Assembly (NCBI RefSeq): GCF_900220975.1
Contig: NZ_OBQD01000012.1
Span: 62,001 to 126,000 of the forward strand
Direction: 5' to 3'
DNA: 64,000 bases
Source: Rhizobium subbaraonis
Lineage (GTDB): Bacteria > Pseudomonadota > Alphaproteobacteria > Rhizobiales > Rhizobiaceae
In this document: positions 35,678 to 45,169 of the stretch, piece after piece
Layout of the letters: each line of letters begins with the position of its first letter
How positions within the stretch are numbered: position 1 is the stretch's first letter
The notes under the pieces: generated by a model
Told to the model about the DNA's origin: nothing
Seen by the model: only the letters and a program-made list of their open reading frames with translations
Database searches by the model: none
Position numbers and translations under genes: made by a program

Positions 35678-36835
35678 TCAGGCGTTTCCCTTCGTCTCGT
35701 CGTTCTCGGTCAGAACCGGGTAATGCTCAGCCGGTGGAACCTCGCCCTCCGCCTTGTGCGGACGACGTCGCGGCGCCGACGGGCGCTTGCGAGTGATGCG
35801 CACCCGCTTGACGCGCCTGGGATCGGCATCGAGCACGTGGAACTCGAAGCCCGGCAGCGCCTGGACGACCTCGCCGCGGACAGGAATGCGGCCAAGCGAG
35901 CCGAAGATCAGCCCGCCCAGCGTATCGACGTCCTCGAGCTGCTCGCGAACGTCGAAGTCGCTGCCGATCGTTCCGGCGATCTCTTCCAGTTCGGCGCGCG
36001 CATCGGCAATGAAGACGTCGTCGGAAACGCGCGTGATCATCGCCTGGTCGTCGTCGTGCTCGTCCTCGATGTTGCCGACGACCATCTCTACGATGTCCTC
36101 CAGCGAGGCAAGGCCGTCGGTGCCGCCATACTCGTCGATCACCAGCGCCATCTGGGTGCGGGCCGCCTGCATGCGCCCCATCAGGTCGGAGGCGAGCATC
36201 GACGGAGGAACGAAGAGGACCGGCCGGATGATACCCGCCTCCGCCACCGTCTTTCCGAGATCGACGCGCGCGAGGTCGAATTCCGCCTTCGGCGCCTTGG
36301 TCGGCTTATCGCCAGCCTGGGCGGCCGGAGAACCGTTTACCGCCTTTGCCCCATTGCGTCGCTTGTTGCGCGCCTGCTTGGTGACGTAGGCCAGGAGATC
36401 GCGGATATGCACCATACCGCGGGGATCATCGAGGCTGTCGTAGTAGACAGGCATGCGCGAATGGCCCGATTCCTCGAAGATCATCATCAGTTCGCCGATG
36501 GTGACGTCCTGTTCAACGGCCTCGATGTCAGCGCGCGGGACCATGACGTCCTCTACACGCACCTCGCGAAAACGAAGAATGTTGTGCAACATCGCCCTTT
36601 CTTCGGGCGAGAAGGCGGCATCGCCTTCGGGATCGGAGGTCTTCAGGGCCTCGGCAAGATCATGGCGGAGGCTTGTGGCGTCGGGGCTTCTGAAGAAGCG
36701 CATCGCGCGCGACCAGAGATTCCTTGCCGGATTCGCATGCGGCTCCGGCCTGGGCGTACTGCCCCCGTCGTCCAGTTCCGAGGCATCAGCCTCATTCGCT
36801 TCAGCCGAAAGCGGCTGTGATTTAAAATCGCTCAT
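35678..36835 (-). CDS. tlyC: Hemolysin-like CBS-domain protein (CorC/TlyC family)
   Basis: A 385-residue soluble protein. After an acidic N-terminus come FRFREVRVEDVMVPRADIEAVE-type sequence and two CBS motifs (about residues 90-150 and 200-260, with SHSRMPVYYDSLDDPRGMVHIRDLL and VIDEYGGTDGLASLEDIVE). A CorC/HlyC transporter-associated domain follows (about 275-350, FDVREQLEDVDTLGGLI). Pro/Arg-rich tail. A Lys/Ala-rich insert splits the CBS pair (near 150-185). Such proteins are linked to magnesium/cobalt efflux and are part of the conserved ybeZYX-lnt cluster. The ATG is 12 bases after the ybeY stop, so they are an operon. Confidence 0.9.
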   Translation of the reverse strand: MSDFKSQPLSAEANEADASELDDGGSTPRPEPHANPARNLWSRAMRFFRSPDATSLRHDLAEALKTSDPEGDAAFSPEERAMLHNILRFREVRVEDVMVPRADIEAVEQDVTIGELMMIFEESGHSRMPVYYDSLDDPRGMVHIRDLLAYVTKQARNKRRNGAKAVNGSPAAQAGDKPTKAPKAEFDLARVDLGKTVAEAGIIRPVLFVPPSMLASDLMGRMQAARTQMALVIDEYGGTDGLASLEDIVEMVVGNIEDEHDDDQAMITRVSDDVFIADARAELEEIAGTIGSDFDVREQLEDVDTLGGLIFGSLGRIPVRGEVVQALPGFEFHVLDADPRRVKRVRITRKRPSAPRRRPHKAEGEVPPAEHYPVLTENDETKGNA

Positions 36836-36847
36836 CGTTCCAAACTG

Positions 36848-37351
36848 TCAAACCGGGTCATCCCCGTAGGGGTCAGATAGGCCAAGCTCGCTCAAAATGC
36901 GAGTCTCCAGCCCCTCCATTTCTTCGGCCTCGTCGGTTTCCATATGATCATAACCGAAGAGGTGCAGAAATCCATGCACCAAAAGATGCGTCAGGTGATC
37001 GTCGAAAGGCTTGCCCAATTCGACCGCTTCGCGGGCCAGCGTCTCGTGCGCCATGATGATATCGCCGAGCATCGGGCCGGGCATGTCGCCAGGTTCGACC
37101 GGAAAGGCCGGAAAGGAGAGCACATTGGTCGGCTTGTCCTGTCCACGCCATTCCGCGTTGACGGCGCGGATCGAGGCATCGTCGGTGAAGACCAAAGACA
37201 GCTCTGGCGGGGCGGCCGGAAAAGGCTGGCCCTCTTCGCGCACGAGATGTCGCGCCGCGGCTCCGATCACGCGCTCGCTCAGGGAAAGCAGCGCCTCTTC
37301 GTCGGCCCAGGGGCCTTCCTCGACGCTGATCTGGATTTCGATTTCGGTCAT
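36848..37351 (-). CDS. ybeY: Endoribonuclease YbeY
   Basis: A 167-residue metalloprotein with the zinc-binding signature [15 protein letters not shown] near residue 125. The core blocks [19 protein letters not shown] and [12 protein letters not shown] are also present. YbeY takes part in 16S rRNA 3'-end maturation and 70S ribosome quality control in the cytoplasm. It lies 23 bases after phoH and 12 bases before tlyC, the usual ybeZ-ybeY-ybeX-lnt order. No strong ribosome site precedes the ATG; translation is probably coupled to phoH. Confidence 0.94.
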   Translation of the reverse strand: MTEIEIQISVEEGPWADEEALLSLSERVIGAAARHLVREEGQPFPAAPPELSLVFTDDASIRAVNAEWRGQDKPTNVLSFPAFPVEPGDMPGPMLGDIIMAHETLAREAVELGKPFDDHLTHLLVHGFLHLFGYDHMETDEAEEMEGLETRILSELGLSDPYGDDPV

Positions 37352-37374
37352 CGCTCGGTCGGCAATGGACCGCC

Positions 37375-38430
37375 TCAGCGGTCCATGTGCTCGCTTTCGT
37401 CCTGCACGGCGGTCTGGGATTCGTAAGCGCGGACGATGCGGGCCACCATCGGGTGGCGCACAACGTCGGCATCCTTGAAGCGTACCACCGACACGCCCTC
37501 GACCCCGCGCAGGATCTGCAACGCCTCCACGAGGCCGGACTTCATGCCGCGCGGCAGGTCGATCTGGCTCGGGTCGCCGGTGACGATCATGCGGCCATTC
37601 TCGCCAAGACGGGTCAGGAACATCTTCATCTGCATCGATGTCGTGTTCTGGGCCTCGTCCAGGATGACGGCGGCGTTCGCGAGCGTCCGGCCGCGCATGA
37701 AGGCGAGTGGGGCGATCTCGATAACACCGGCGGTAATCGCGCGCTCGACCTTGTCGCCCGGCATCATGTCATAGAGCGCATCGTAGAGCGGCCGCAGATA
37801 GGGATCGACCTTTTCCTTCATGTCGCCGGGAAGAAAGCCGAGCCGCTCGCCGGCCTCGACGGCGGGCCGCGACAACACGATGCGGTCGACCGCGCCGCGC
37901 TCCAGCAGCTGGGCGGCATAGGCGACGGCGAGGTAGGTCTTGCCGGTGCCGGCGGGTCCGACGCCGAAGACGAGCTCGGAGCGCTCCAGCGCGCGGATAT
38001 AGGCATCCTGCATCGGCGTGCGCGCGGCGATCGTCTTCTTGCGCGTGGAAATCTGCGCCATGGTCAGCTTGGCCTTGCGCTCCATGGTCGGCAGCAGCAG
38101 CTGGTCGTCGGCGGCAACGGCCATGCGGATCGCCCCCTCGACGTCGGAGAGCTCCACCGAACCACCGCTTTGCAGACGCCCGTAGAGATAGTCGAGCGCG
38201 CGGCGGGCCTGGTTGGTCGCCACCACGTCGCCGGTGATTGCCACCGAATTTCCGCGCGGGCGGGCATCGATCTGCAGCCGCTGCTCCAGAAGCTTCAGGT
38301 TCTGGTCGAACTGGCCGAACAGCTCGCTGGCATATCGGTTGTTTTCGAAGGTGAGCACGAAGTGATTTGCGTCTGTCGCAGGTGGTTTCGACTGGCGCGG
38401 CGATGTCGTCATCAATTCGTGTCCGTTCAA
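37375..38430 (-). CDS. phoH: PhoH-like ATPase
   Basis: A 351-residue P-loop protein of the PhoH/YbeZ family. A KH-like N-terminal part ([20 protein letters not shown]) precedes the ATPase: Walker [17 protein letters not shown] near residue 150, Walker [11 protein letters not shown] near 250, and [12 protein letters not shown] near 280. It is an RNA-linked ATPase partnering YbeY. The start is uncertain: TTG at 38430 has AAGGGAG 9 bases upstream, whereas the ATG at 38412 (MTTSPRQ) lacks one. A reading to 38499 would run into miaB and is rejected. It sits 28 bases after miaB in the same transcript. Confidence 0.88.
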   Translation of the reverse strand: MNGHELMTTSPRQSKPPATDANHFVLTFENNRYASELFGQFDQNLKLLEQRLQIDARPRGNSVAITGDVVATNQARRALDYLYGRLQSGGSVELSDVEGAIRMAVAADDQLLLPTMERKAKLTMAQISTRKKTIAARTPMQDAYIRALERSELVFGVGPAGTGKTYLAVAYAAQLLERGAVDRIVLSRPAVEAGERLGFLPGDMKEKVDPYLRPLYDALYDMMPGDKVERAITAGVIEIAPLAFMRGRTLANAAVILDEAQNTTSMQMKMFLTRLGENGRMIVTGDPSQIDLPRGMKSGLVEALQILRGVEGVSVVRFKDADVVRHPMVARIVRAYESQTAVQDESEHMDR

Positions 38431-38458
38431 GCGGCAACGCTCCCTTGCTGGCCGCCCG

Positions 38459-39859
38459 TCAACCAATCGCCTCGGCGAAAAGGCTGTTCGGGCCGGCACC
38501 GGTGATTCGCACCCTTATAATGTCACCGATTTCGGAGCCGTTTGCATCAACATTAACAGGGTGCAGCCAGGGGGATCGTCCGACCAGCTGACCGGGCATG
38601 CGGCCCGGCTTCTCCAGCAGAAGTTCGATCTCCTTGCCAACACACCCTGCAGCGAAAGCCGTCTGCTGTTCGAACAGCAGCGCCTGCAGCCTCTCAAGGC
38701 GCTCGGACTTTACACCTTCCGGGACGTGTCCGTCCATCTCCGCGCCGGGCGTGCCCGGACGGATGGAGTACTTGAAGGAAAAAGCCTGCGCATAGCCGAC
38801 CGTGCGCACCAGTTCCATCGTGTCCTCGAAATCCTGGTCGGTCTCGCCGGGGAATCCGACGATGAAGTCCCCGGAGATGGCGAGATCGGGCTGCACGGCG
38901 CGGATGCGTTCGATCAGGGCGACATATTCGGCGGCCGTATGGCGCCGGTTCATCGCCTTCAGGATGCGGTCGGAGCCGGACTGCACCGGCAGGTGCAGAT
39001 AGGGCATCAGCTTAGGCAGGTCGCGATGAGCGGCGATCAGCGCCTCGTCCATGTCGCGCGGATGGCTGGTGGTGTAGCGGATACGCGCCAAACCCTCGAT
39101 CTGCGAAAGCCGGGCGAGCAGCGCGCCGAGTCCCAACGCCCTGCCATCGGCGCCATCGCCGTGCCAGGCATTCACGTTCTGACCAAGCAGCGTGATCTCG
39201 CGCACGCCGGCGTCGACCAGACGCTCGGCCTCGGCCACGATCTGAGCCAGCGGCCGGGAGACTTCGGAGCCGCGGGTGTAAGGCACCACGCAGAAGGTGC
39301 AGAATTTGTCGCAGCCCTCCTGCACCGTCAGGAACGCCGCGACGCCGCGGGCGCGCGTCTGCGCCTTCTTCGGTGCGGGAAGGTGCTCGAACTTGTCCTC
39401 GATCGCATAATCGGTGTCGACCACGCGCTCGCCGGCCTTGGCGCGTTTCAGGGCGTCGGGAAGGCGGTGATAGGTCTGCGGTCCGATGACGAGGTCCACG
39501 GCCGGCGCCCGGCGAAGGATTTCGCTGCCTTCCGCCTGGGCGACGCAGCCGGTGACGCCGATGACGAATTCGCGCCCGTCCTTGGCCCGCGCCTTTTTCA
39601 TGTCGCGAAGGCGGCCCAGCTCGGAATAGACCTTCTCGGCCGCCTTCTCGCGGATGTGACAGGTATTGAGAAGCACGAGGTCGGCGTCTTCCAGCGTCGT
39701 GGTCGCCTCGTATCCGTCCTTAGACAGCGCGTCGGTCATGCGCTCGCTGTCGTAAACGTTCATCTGACAGCCGTAGGTCTTCACGAACACCTTGCGGGTG
39801 TTGCGCGCAGCCGGAGCGGCCTGCCCTGCCGTCTCGCTTGTGGAAATCTGTTCGCTCAT
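38459..39859 (-). CDS. miaB: tRNA-2-methylthio-N6-dimethylallyladenosine synthase
   Basis: A 466-residue radical-SAM methylthiotransferase modifying A37 of tRNAs. The N-terminal UPF0004 domain has three Cys for the auxiliary 4Fe-4S cluster ([28 protein letters not shown]). The radical-SAM CxxxCxxC is [16 protein letters not shown] near residue 175. A C-terminal TRAM domain (about 395-460) binds RNA. The ATG at 39859 follows AAAGAG. It is downstream of the acyltransferase gene by 46 bases and upstream of phoH, in the long co-directional cluster. Confidence 0.95.
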   Translation of the reverse strand: MSEQISTSETAGQAAPAARNTRKVFVKTYGCQMNVYDSERMTDALSKDGYEATTTLEDADLVLLNTCHIREKAAEKVYSELGRLRDMKKARAKDGREFVIGVTGCVAQAEGSEILRRAPAVDLVIGPQTYHRLPDALKRAKAGERVVDTDYAIEDKFEHLPAPKKAQTRARGVAAFLTVQEGCDKFCTFCVVPYTRGSEVSRPLAQIVAEAERLVDAGVREITLLGQNVNAWHGDGADGRALGLGALLARLSQIEGLARIRYTTSHPRDMDEALIAAHRDLPKLMPYLHLPVQSGSDRILKAMNRRHTAAEYVALIERIRAVQPDLAISGDFIVGFPGETDQDFEDTMELVRTVGYAQAFSFKYSIRPGTPGAEMDGHVPEGVKSERLERLQALLFEQQTAFAAGCVGKEIELLLEKPGRMPGQLVGRSPWLHPVNVDANGSEIGDIIRVRITGAGPNSLFAEAIG

Positions 39860-39905
39860 GCCGGCTCTTTAGTGGAAAACGGCTCGGGAATGAAGCCCCG
39901 CGCCC

Positions 39906-40703
39906 TCAATCTATCCTTCGCCCGCGCAGCCGGTCGCCCAGCATCGCGCGAATGCGCGTCTCGACCTCGCGGCTGAGCGCCTTGCGGTTGCCGCTCACAT
40001 CGTAGGGGATCATCTCGCCGAAATCGACATCGACGTCGAAGGCCCCCTCGCGAAGGATGCCGAGCAGGTGCGGCAGCATCTCGATATCGCCGGGCCATGC
40101 GGCAATCGGCCGGTGGTAGCGCCCCATCGGCATGCCGTGAATGCCGGTATAGGCGATCGAGACGGGCTGCACGTGCACGGTCCCTCCCGGCACCTGTGCG
40201 GCCGCACTGGCAGCCGCCCCGAAGAGCGAGGTCTTCACCTGCAATAGCCTGTTGCCGTCCGAGGTGGTTCCCTCCGGAAAGAGAACGACAATCTCGCCGG
40301 CGGCCATCCGCGTCGCGATCTCGCCCACCTGCTCTCCCGTCTTCCGTTTCTCCTCGCGCACGACGAAGATCGTCGCCTGCAGGCGGGCGAGGATGCCGAA
40401 GACCGGCCAATCCCGCACCTCGGACTTCGCGATGTAGACGACGTCGGCCACCGAGCCTAGGACGAGAATGTCCTTCCAGGACGCGTGATTGACCGCCAGC
40501 ATCAGCGGCCGGCGTTTTTCCAGCGTGCCGTGCACGCGCACCCTCAGGCCGAGCAGGCGACAGGCGGCGCGATGCCAGAGCCGCGGAATGCGGCGGCGAA
40601 GCTTCAAGTCAAGGCACAGACCGACAAGCTGCGCCGGCAACAGGATCAGCGTGACCACCGCCAGACCGAGCAGCACGATCGCGACGCGGAGCTTGGCTAT
40701 CAA
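39906..40703 (-). CDS. olsA: PlsC-type acyltransferase, probable OlsA
   Basis: A 265-residue 1-acyl-glycerol-3-phosphate acyltransferase-family protein. One N-terminal hydrophobic segment (about 7-32) anchors it; the HX4D catalytic motif is VNHASWKD near residue 72 and the phosphate-binding motif is VLFPEGTTSDG near 143. In Sinorhizobium the acyltransferase at this position between miaB and fur is, as I recall, OlsA, which O-acylates lyso-ornithine lipid; olsB is also present in this window, supporting that call over a general PlsC. The start is TTG at 40703 with no convincing ribosome site. The gap to fur is 37 bases. Confidence 0.8.
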   Translation of the reverse strand: MIAKLRVAIVLLGLAVVTLILLPAQLVGLCLDLKLRRRIPRLWHRAACRLLGLRVRVHGTLEKRRPLMLAVNHASWKDILVLGSVADVVYIAKSEVRDWPVFGILARLQATIFVVREEKRKTGEQVGEIATRMAAGEIVVLFPEGTTSDGNRLLQVKTSLFGAAASAAAQVPGGTVHVQPVSIAYTGIHGMPMGRYHRPIAAWPGDIEMLPHLLGILREGAFDVDVDFGEMIPYDVSGNRKALSREVETRIRAMLGDRLRGRRID

Positions 40704-40740
40704 GTGGAACCTGCGAGCAGGCGGCCGTCAGACGGCCGGC

Positions 40741-41169
40741 CTACTCGTCTTCCTTCTTCAGGGGAACGCCATAGAGCTCGAGTCTGTGATCGACGAGCTT
40801 GAACCCGTGTTCGCGGGCGATCTTCTCCTGCAACGCTTCGATTTCGGGCGAGTGGAATTCTATCACCGTGCCGCTTTTCAGGTCGATCAGGTGATCGTGA
40901 TGCTCTTCCGGGACTGTTTCGTACCGCGAACGGCCATCGCGGAAATCGTGGCGTTCGATGATCCCGACGTCCTCGAACAGCTTCACCGTGCGATAGACCG
41001 TCGAAATAGAGATGCGAGGATCGACCTCGGCGGAGCGACGGTAGAGCTCCTCGACATCCGGATGGTCGGCGGAGCTCTCCAGCACGCGGGCGATCACGCG
41101 GCGCTGCTCGGTCATGCGCATGCCGCGCTCGACGCAGAGCTCTTCCAGCGTTTTTTCGACCTGCCCCAT
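40741..41169 (-). CDS. fur: Fur family metalloregulator (Fur/Mur)
   Basis: A 142-residue Fur-type repressor. The DNA-binding domain includes CVERGMRMTEQRRVIARVLE and the recognition helix ISISTVYRTVKLFEDVGII. The metal site region is PEEHHDHLIDL followed by the regulatory-site residues in EIEALQEKIAREHGF. There is no C-terminal CxxC structural zinc motif. The rhizobial orthologue is known to respond mainly to manganese (Mur), so Mn-dependent repression of uptake genes is more likely than iron control. The ATG at 41169 is preceded by GGGGAG; longer readings to 41394 overlap rimI and are rejected. Confidence 0.9.
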   Translation of the reverse strand: MGQVEKTLEELCVERGMRMTEQRRVIARVLESSADHPDVEELYRRSAEVDPRISISTVYRTVKLFEDVGIIERHDFRDGRSRYETVPEEHHDHLIDLKSGTVIEFHSPEIEALQEKIAREHGFKLVDHRLELYGVPLKKEDE

Positions 41170-41233
41170 TTCGCGCCGGCTCCCCTGTCTCGCATGCCTG
41201 GGAACGCACCGATGCGTATCCCATCCATCGGGA

Positions 41234-41725
41234 CTAGCGAAGATCGCGCCGCATGACAAGCGCCGTGGACCGCCCGCCGACAGTCTCATAGTAGGCCTTG
41301 CGCTCGCCCACCTTGGCAAAGCCGAGCTTCTCGTAGAGCCGAAGCGCTGCCAGATTGCCCTGGTCGACTTCCAGGAAAATTTCGTCCGCGCCACGCATGC
41401 GGGCCTCGCGCAGGGCCGCCTGCATCAGACGCCAGCCAAGTCCGGTTCGCTCGAAGCGCGTATCGACGCCAATGGTAAGGATCTCGGCCTCGCCCGCTGC
41501 CGCACGCGCCAGCACGAAACCGCCGGCGGGCCGACCCGAAGCGTTCATCTGCCAGGCCACGAAGCCAAAGACGGTTTCCTGTGACAACAGCGCGTGAAAC
41601 TCGCCGTCACTCCAGGCGCGCGCGAATCGTGCCTTGTGCAGACCTGCCAGAACACCGCGATCCCCCGATTCGATCGGGAAGATTTCGAACTCGGGCTTGC
41701 GGATGAAAAAATCGGTCAGCGACAC
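41234..41725 (-). CDS. rimI: Ribosomal-protein-alanine N-acetyltransferase-like GNAT protein
   Basis: A 163-residue GNAT-fold protein with the acetyl-CoA-binding region ILTIGVDTRFERTGLGWRLMQ near residue 84-102 and the C-terminal ADEIFLEVDQGNLAALRLYEKLGF, which is characteristic of RimI. RimI acetylates N-terminal residues such as that of ribosomal protein S18. It starts 5 bases after the tsaB stop, the common tsaB-rimI pair, and is followed by fur after 64 bases. Confidence 0.9.
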   Translation of the reverse strand: MSLTDFFIRKPEFEIFPIESGDRGVLAGLHKARFARAWSDGEFHALLSQETVFGFVAWQMNASGRPAGGFVLARAAAGEAEILTIGVDTRFERTGLGWRLMQAALREARMRGADEIFLEVDQGNLAALRLYEKLGFAKVGERKAYYETVGGRSTALVMRRDLR

Positions 41726-41730
41726 GGAAT

Positions 41731-42390
41731 TCAGGCCCTCGCAATGGCAAAACCGGCCTGGGGCTTGGCGTCCGGGCCGCGCAGGTAAAGAGGTTTCGGC
41801 CTGTCGGCCCGGGGATCGGCTAGCGCGCCGAGCCGCGCCACCATCTCGATGGCGACAGCATCATTTGCTCCACCCTCATCGCCCGAACCGAGCAGGACAG
41901 CTGCCGAACCGACGATCGCACCGCCTGCCGCAAGGGCTGCGGCCTTCGCGTCATCCAGCGACAGAACGGACGCCTCGCCGCGCGGCGCGCCGTCTGCGGA
42001 AAATGCCTGGCAGTAAGCCTCGCCGCGTTTTGCATCCACAGCTACGAAGACGGGATTGCCCGGGTGGCTCTGCCGGTATCCGGCGGCGATCGCCGCCAAA
42101 GTCGAGATGCCGACGGAGGGGACGCCGAGCGCGAGCGACAACCCGCGCGCGGCAGCAACGCCGACGCGGATACCCGTGAACGAGCCCGGACCAACGGTGA
42201 CGGCAATACGCTCGACGGCGCCCATCTCGATCCCGGCATTCGCCAGGGCCTGGTCGACGAAGTCCATCAAGCGCTCGGCATGGCCGCGGCCGATATCCTC
42301 GCCCGCCATGCCGAGCGTGACGTCGCGTGCACTGTCATGGATGGCCGCGTAGCAGCCGCTGCCGGACGTATCGATGGCCAGCAGGATCAT
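41731..42390 (-). CDS. tsaB: tRNA t6A biosynthesis protein TsaB
   Basis: A 219-residue ASKHA-fold protein (MILLAIDTSGSGCYAAIHD at the N-terminus; IAVTVGPGSFTGIRVGVAAARGL near residue 68; VAVDAKRGEAYCQAF). TsaB supports TsaD in threonylcarbamoyl-adenosine synthesis at tRNA A37. The start is placed at the ATG giving MILLAIDTS, the usual N-terminus; an in-frame ATG at 42405 adds five residues, and neither has a clear ribosome site. The gene follows nfu by 30 bases and precedes rimI by 5. Confidence 0.9.
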   Translation of the reverse strand: MILLAIDTSGSGCYAAIHDSARDVTLGMAGEDIGRGHAERLMDFVDQALANAGIEMGAVERIAVTVGPGSFTGIRVGVAAARGLSLALGVPSVGISTLAAIAAGYRQSHPGNPVFVAVDAKRGEAYCQAFSADGAPRGEASVLSLDDAKAAALAAGGAIVGSAAVLLGSGDEGGANDAVAIEMVARLGALADPRADRPKPLYLRGPDAKPQAGFAIARA

Positions 42391-42420
42391 CGTGGGCACC
42401 CGCATGAAGGGTGCCGGTCT

Positions 42421-42990
42421 TCACATGACGGCTTCAACTTCCTGAACTTCCGGTACGAAATGGCGCAGCAGGTTCTGCACGCCGTGCTTCAGCGTGGCGG
42501 TGGAGGACGGGCAGCCGGAGCAGGCGCCCTTCATGTTGAGATAGACGCGGCCGTCGCGGTAGCCCTTGAAGGTGATATCGCCGCCGTCCTGCGCGACTGC
42601 GGGACGAACGCGGGTCGCCAAGAGCTCCTTGATCGTCGCGACGATCGCTTCGTCGCCCTCATCGTAGAACTCACCCTCCTCGCTCTCGTCGCCGCCGAGC
42701 GCCCCACCCGCCATGATCGGCTGGCCGGACATGAAATGCTCCATGATGTTGCCGAGGATCGCCGGCTTGAGGTGCTGCCAGTCGGCACTGTCCTTGGTCA
42801 CCGTGATGAAATCGTAACCGAAGAAGACGCCGGTAACGCCGGGAACGGCGAACAGGCGTGCAGCGAGCGGCGAAGCGGCCTGCGCTTCGGTGGCGTCGCG
42901 AAACTCGGCCGTGCCCTCTTCCAGCACGATCTTTCCGGGCAGGAACTTCAGGGTTGCCGGGTTCGGCGTCGTTTCGGTCTGAATGAACAT
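42421..42990 (-). CDS. NifU-like (Nfu) iron-sulfur scaffold protein
   Basis: A 189-residue protein with an N-terminal Nfu_N domain (MFIQTETTPNPATLKFLPG; residues 1-88). The C-terminal NifU domain carries the cluster-binding CxxC in MKGACSGCPSSTATL near residue 157. It delivers 4Fe-4S clusters to target enzymes in the cytoplasm. A sequence resembling the iron-control element recognised by Irr lies 46 bases upstream. It is downstream of a UspA-family gene (143-bp gap) and upstream of tsaB. Confidence 0.92.
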   Translation of the reverse strand: MFIQTETTPNPATLKFLPGKIVLEEGTAEFRDATEAQAASPLAARLFAVPGVTGVFFGYDFITVTKDSADWQHLKPAILGNIMEHFMSGQPIMAGGALGGDESEEGEFYDEGDEAIVATIKELLATRVRPAVAQDGGDITFKGYRDGRVYLNMKGACSGCPSSTATLKHGVQNLLRHFVPEVQEVEAVM

Positions 42991-43035
42991 CGTCTCGTCT
43001 CCGTACCGTCGGGTTCAAGGCTCCGCGGCCAACTG

Positions 43036-43052
43036 TTTAGAACTATTCAAAA
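43036..43052. promoter_or_regulatory. ICE-like (Irr) box upstream of the Nfu gene
   Basis: TTTAGAA-CTA-TTCAAAA differs at one base from the ICE consensus TTTAGAA-N3-TTCTAAA described for the iron regulator Irr in Rhizobiales. Its position, 46 bases upstream of an iron-sulfur scaffold gene, makes functional sense. Inference only. Confidence 0.4.
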
Positions 43053-43133
43053 GAAAATAGGCATTTCCGGCTCCCGCATCAAGCCGCGTTGCAGGATAAG
43101 TGCAGGATAAAAAGCATCGCTGCGCGATACCCT

Positions 43134-43625
43134 TCAGCTCAGCGCGTCGATCTCCTCGTCGCTGAGGTTTTCCGGGATGACGGTTACGGGAATTGGAAAG
43201 GCCGCCCCCCGCCCGCCGATCGAAGAGACGAGCGGTCCAGGCCCCTCCTTCGCCGAACCGGCCGCCAGAACCAGGATCGCGATGTCTCGGTCGTCCTCGA
43301 TCTGCGCATTGATCTGCTCGGACGCGATGCCCTCACGGATCACGATCTCGGGTTCGATGCCGAGCGTTTCCCGTATGCTCTGCGCTGCCTTGGCGACGAC
43401 GGCCTCCGCTTCCTCGCGCGCCTCCGCGCGCATGATCTCCTCGACGCCGAGCCATTCGCGGAAATCGCCCGCCGGGATGATGTAGAGCAGAACCACGCCG
43501 CCATTCGAATTCTTCGCGCGCGCCGCGGCATAGTGAGTGGCACGCTGGCATTCGGGCGTTTCGTCAACGATCGCCAGGAACTTGCGGCGATGCCCTTCCA
43601 GACGTGACAGTCGTGTCGATACCAT
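43134..43625 (-). CDS. Universal stress protein (UspA) family protein
   Basis: A 163-residue protein with the UspA fold. KFLAIVDETPECQRATHYAA forms the first strand and helix and VVLLYIIP the second strand. The C-terminal IAILVLAAGSAKEGPGPLVSSIGGRGAAFPIPVTVIP corresponds to the nucleotide-binding half, where the usual GxxG-9x-G(S/T) loop appears altered. Such proteins aid survival under stress. The gene follows trpS on the same strand with a 187-bp gap. Confidence 0.85.
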   Translation of the reverse strand: MVSTRLSRLEGHRRKFLAIVDETPECQRATHYAAARAKNSNGGVVLLYIIPAGDFREWLGVEEIMRAEAREEAEAVVAKAAQSIRETLGIEPEIVIREGIASEQINAQIEDDRDIAILVLAAGSAKEGPGPLVSSIGGRGAAFPIPVTVIPENLSDEEIDALS

Positions 43626-43812
43626 TGCTCACTCGCTTTCGCCATGTTTACGCCACAGCTTATACCAAATCCCGGCAATGGGAATTGGTCAGGGCGGATG
43701 TCGCGATGCATCACGTCCGCCCGCGCGGCCTGTCGCCACAGGGCTGATCGTCCTCCTTCCGGCGGACGATCAAGCTTCTTTCCGGCCGAAGCGCACCGGC
43801 GTCCGGCCGCCC

Positions 43813-44877
43813 CTACCGAAGGAAGCCGATGATGTCTGCGACCTCGGCCATCGTCTTTTCGGCGCGCGCGCGCGCCCGTTCGCCGCCCTTGCGCAGGATC
43901 GCGTCGATATGGGCGGTATCGTCCATCAGGCGACGCATCTCCGTCGTGACCGGCGAGAGCACGCTGACGGCCAGATCGATGAGGGCGGGCTTGAAGGCAG
44001 AGAACTGCTGACCGCCGAACTGCGCCAGAACGTTGGCCTTGGAGGTGTCGGCAAGTGCGGCATAGATGCCGACGAGATTGTCGGCTTCCGGCCGGCCCTT
44101 GAGACCTTCGGCCTCGCTCGGCAGCGCATCCGGATCGGTCTTGGCCTTGCGGATCTTCTTCGAGATCGCCTCGGCATCATCCATAAGATTGATGCGGGAC
44201 AGATCCGACGGGTCGGACTTCGACATTTTCTTCGTGCCGTCGCGCAGCGACATGACGCGCGGCGCCGGGCCCTCGATCATCGGCTCGACCATCGGGAAAT
44301 AGGCATGCACCGGCTCTTCTCCGACGACGATGTCGACGCCTGTGCCGGTGGCGCGGATCTTTTCCTTGAAGTCGAGATTGAACTTCATGGCGATGTCGCG
44401 GGCGAGCTCCAGATGCTGCTTCTGGTCGTCGCCGACCGGCACATGGGTGGCGCGGTAGACGAGGATGTCCGCGGCCATCAGGCTCGGATAGGCCAGCAGA
44501 CCGAGCGAGGCGTTCTCGCGGTCCTTGCCGGCCTTGTCCTTGAACTGGGTCATCCGGTTCATCCAGCCGATGCGGGCGACGCAATTGAACACCCAGGCGA
44601 GTTCCGCATGCTGCGGTACCGCCGACTGGTTGAAAACAATGTGCTTTTCGGGGTCGATGCCAGAGGCGATGAAGGCGGCGGCGATCGAGCGGATCTGGCC
44701 GATCAGATCCTCGTGAACGAGCTGAGCGGTGATCGAATGCAGGTCCACGACGCAGTAGATGCAGTCGTTGCTTTCCTGCAGGGCCACGAACTTGCGTATG
44801 GCGCCGAGATAGTTTCCGAGATGGAGGTTGCCCGTCGGCTGGACGCCGGAAAAGACGAGCGGCTTGAACGCGGTCAT
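43813..44877 (-). CDS. trpS: Tryptophanyl-tRNA synthetase
   Basis: A 354-residue class I aminoacyl-tRNA synthetase. The HIGH motif variant is [12 protein letters not shown] near residue 14 and the KMSKS motif is intact in [10 protein letters not shown] near 200. [10 protein letters not shown] and [16 protein letters not shown] are typical TrpS blocks. It charges tRNA-Trp in the cytoplasm. The ATG at 44877 has GAGGA 4 bases upstream; an upstream extension to 45021 is rejected as non-homologous. In many alphaproteobacteria trpS follows murJ directly; here an M15-type gene and a VOC gene lie between. Confidence 0.95.
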   Translation of the reverse strand: MTAFKPLVFSGVQPTGNLHLGNYLGAIRKFVALQESNDCIYCVVDLHSITAQLVHEDLIGQIRSIAAAFIASGIDPEKHIVFNQSAVPQHAELAWVFNCVARIGWMNRMTQFKDKAGKDRENASLGLLAYPSLMAADILVYRATHVPVGDDQKQHLELARDIAMKFNLDFKEKIRATGTGVDIVVGEEPVHAYFPMVEPMIEGPAPRVMSLRDGTKKMSKSDPSDLSRINLMDDAEAISKKIRKAKTDPDALPSEAEGLKGRPEADNLVGIYAALADTSKANVLAQFGGQQFSAFKPALIDLAVSVLSPVTTEMRRLMDDTAHIDAILRKGGERARARAEKTMAEVADIIGFLR

Positions 44878-45071
44878 GATGTCCTCGTGAGGCTGGTGGA
44901 GGGCCCAAGCAGCGGTCGCTGCAACTGGTTCACGCCGGCGCTTATGCACGCGGGCCACGGCACAATCAAGGGCCGGAATTGAGCACCGGCATGGGCAACA
45001 CCACCGGTGAAATGCCGACACGATCTGGCATTTTCAGCATACCCCATAAGCGGTATCTAATATTAGCAATA

Positions 45072-45101
45072 AAATCCTCACAAAAGCCTATTTTAGGATT
45101 T
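45072..45101. other. AT-rich bulged hairpin between trpS and the M15-type gene
   Basis: AAATCCT-cac-AAAA pairs with TTTT-AGGATTT (11 bp, 3-base bulge, 5-base loop). A CTAATATTAG palindrome lies just before it (45057-45066). In the minus-strand direction it is followed by TATT, so it could terminate antisense read-through or act as an operator. Confidence 0.4.
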
Positions 45102-45169
45102 CAGTTCTCTGCCGGGGATGGTGGCTAGCCGATCAGCATTGCTGACCGGTCCGATCAGGGAGAGGTATC

